In this document: positions 6,358 through 7,739 of the stretch, one piece after another
How positions within the stretch are numbered: position 1 is the stretch's first letter
How the letters are laid out: each line of letters starts with the position of its first letter
DNA from: Planctomycetia bacterium
Lineage (GTDB): Bacteria; Planctomycetota; Planctomycetia; Pirellulales; UBA1268
Direction: 5' to 3'
NCBI GenBank assembly: GCA_009923125.1
Contig: RFUD01000101.1
Span: 1 to 7,739 of the forward strand
Length of the DNA stretch: 7,739 bases
The notes under the pieces: model-generated
The model's database searches: none
The model's input: the letters and a program-made list of their open reading frames with translations, nothing else
What the model was told of the DNA's origin: nothing
Made by a program: the position numbers and the translations under genes

Positions 6358-7739
6358 CTACGAGAGCGTGAAGCGGCTCACGGTGTCGGTGAGGCCCTCG
6401 ACGCTGTGCACCATGTGCTGCGAAGCCTGCTTGAACTCCCGCAGCGCCTCGGCGGCTGCCCGCGAGCCATCGGTGAGCGTGGTCAGGGCCTCGGTAATCT
6501 GCGCGGCCCCGGCAGCCTGGGCTTTCATGCCCTGGTTGACGTGCTCGAAGCGGCCGGTCAGTCCCTGCACCTTGTCGATCACGTCGGAAAACTGCGCGCT
6601 GATCGCATGCACCCGGTCCACGCCCTCCTTCACCTCCACGGCGAACCGCCCCATCTGGTCCACCCCCGCCGTCACGGCCTGCTGCATCTGCTCCACGAGC
6701 CGCTCGATGTCGAGCGTGGCGACGGCCGTCTGGTCGGCCAGCCGCCGGATCTCCCGGGCCACCACGATGAACCCCTGGCCGTATTCACCCGCCTTCTCCG
6801 CCTCGATCGCGGCATTGATCGAGAGCAGGTTGGTCTGGTCGGCCACCTTCGTGATCGTGGTGATCACCATGTTGATGTCCTCGGCCCGCTGCCGGATCAC
6901 CGCCAGCCGGTCGGAGAAGTCGGCGGTGGACTGCTCGAGATGGGCCATCGTCGTCTCGATGCCGGCGATGTTCTCCCGGCCCGCGCCGGCCACCACCGCC
7001 GTGTCGGCCGCCACGCCGGCCACCTCGTCCATCGTGCCGAGCAGCTCCCGACCCGTGACGGCGATCTGCCGGCTGGCCACGGCCGCCTCGCTCGTGCTCG
7101 CGCCCAGCGAGTGGATCGCATGCTCCTGCTGGAGCCCCGCGGCGGACAACTGTCGCGCCGTGGCGTTGAGCTCGAGACTCGACTGCTTCACCTGCGAGAC
7201 GATGTCGCGGAGGCTCGTCGTCATGGCGCCGATGTCGCGCAGCAGCTGCCCCGTCTCGTCGCCGCCGCGGGCCTCGATCGTGCCGGCGAGATCGCCCGCC
7301 GCCACGCGGCGCGAGGCGGCCACCGCCCGCCCGATCCGCTGCGTGAGCGTGTTCGTGAGCCACCAGATGAGCCCCAGGACGCCCGCCATCCCGCCGCCCG
7401 CGATCAGGGCGCTCAGGGCGAGCGGCCGCCGGATCCGGCCGAGGATGTCCTCGCGCGCCATCCGCATGACGAGCGTCCAGGAGCCGGTCGGGGCCTTCGC
7501 CGCCGCGAACAGGCTCGGCGTGCCGGTGACCGGATCCGCCGCCGTCCGCACGGCATCGAGCGTGGCGGCCCGATGGAACACCTCGAGGATCTCGCCGTAG
7601 GGCGTGTCCGCGATCGGTTTGGCGAGCAGTTCCTCCGCGGCGTTGCCGGTCGAGGCGATCACCTTCCCCAGCCGGCTGACGAGGAAGATGTCCACGTCCC
7701 AGCCGTCGAGCCGCTGCCGCTCCTTGATGGCCGTCAGTT
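6358..7739 (-). CDS. Methyl-accepting chemotaxis protein, WspA-like tip (5' partial)
   Basis: The frame is open from the right window edge, giving 459 visible codons to TAG at 6360-6358; the start lies outside. Visible residues 1-103 look like the membrane-proximal end of a periplasmic Cache sensor (DIFLVSRLGKVIAST, then SWTLVMRM). A transmembrane helix follows at about 107-127 (LALSALIAGGGMAGVLGLIWW), then a HAMP domain at about 128-180 (AAGDL, GGDETGQLLRDIG) and a long signalling coiled coil. The hairpin tip, about residues 298-336, carries VADQTNLLSINAAIEA, KAGEYGQGF and VVAREIRRLADQT, the region that contacts CheA and CheW. The EKAGEYG and AREIRRLADQTAVATLDIE wording and the VNQGMKAQAAGAAQI segment resemble WspA, the surface-sensing receptor that drives c-di-GMP signalling, more than flagellar receptors; this is from recalled family sequences. 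No C-terminal CheR-tethering pentapeptide is present (it ends RFTLS). No other chemosensory gene is in view. Confidence 0.92.
   Translation of the reverse strand, partial: LTAIKERQRLDGWDVDIFLVSRLGKVIASTGNAAEELLAKPIADTPYGEILEVFHRAATLDAVRTAADPVTGTPSLFAAAKAPTGSWTLVMRMAREDILGRIRRPLALSALIAGGGMAGVLGLIWWLTNTLTQRIGRAVAASRRVAAGDLAGTIEARGGDETGQLLRDIGAMTTSLRDIVSQVKQSSLELNATARQLSAAGLQQEHAIHSLGASTSEAAVASRQIAVTGRELLGTMDEVAGVAADTAVVAGAGRENIAGIETTMAHLEQSTADFSDRLAVIRQRAEDINMVITTITKVADQTNLLSINAAIEAEKAGEYGQGFIVVAREIRRLADQTAVATLDIERLVEQMQQAVTAGVDQMGRFAVEVKEGVDRVHAISAQFSDVIDKVQGLTGRFEHVNQGMKAQAAGAAQITEALTTLTDGSRAAAEALREFKQASQHMVHSVEGLTDTVSRFTLS

Noticed and set aside
7693..7695. GTG as a start codon for the chemoreceptor
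   Set aside because: The frame stays open upstream to the window edge and reads LTAIKERQRLDGWD, typical of a sensor domain, so the gene is 5' partial rather than starting here inside the sensor.
1..7739. CRISPR array, tRNA, rRNA, transposase or phage genes
   Set aside because: No regularly spaced short repeats, no RNA-gene signatures and no mobile-element proteins or terminal inverted repeats were seen. The only large repeat is the protein-coding barrel duplication.

Overview
The window is high-GC DNA with all four recognisable genes on the minus strand, so genes are read from high to low coordinates. The most likely source is a planctomycete (Planctomycetota). The evidence is an N-terminal LESLERRDCPA motif of the kind that precedes large surface proteins in that phylum, a Calx-beta protein, long Arg-rich signal-peptide n-regions and the overall composition. 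The exact genus cannot be told from the sequence.

Layout in transcription order. (1) 7739-6358: the C-terminal 459 codons of a membrane chemoreceptor (end of a Cache-like sensor, TM helix, HAMP, signalling coiled coil) whose hairpin tip resembles the WspA subgroup. Its start lies outside the window. (2) 6357-6113: a 245-base gap with a 16-bp perfect palindrome just after the receptor stop. (3) 6112-3409: a large exported protein, a predicted outer-membrane beta-barrel followed by a right-handed beta-helix. It is broken by a +1 frameshift near 4147; corrected length is 900 aa. (4) 3353-1164: an intact 729-aa tandem paralogue, 55 bases downstream, with an almost identical barrel but a different beta-helix. 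(5) 1163-1024: a 140-base gap with a weak hairpin and a good ribosome binding site. (6) 1023-1: the first 341 codons of a Calx-beta repeat protein with the planctomycete N-terminal motif. It has no stop inside the window and its C-terminus lies beyond the left edge.

Taken together this looks like a cell-surface locus: two paralogous barrel plus beta-helix proteins, resembling inverse autotransporters (intimin/invasin-type topology: N-terminal barrel, C-terminal passenger), then a Calx-beta surface protein, beside a receptor possibly of the surface-sensing type. The co-functioning of these genes is inference from neighbourhood and orientation. The long plus-strand reading frames are high-GC shadows of the minus-strand genes.
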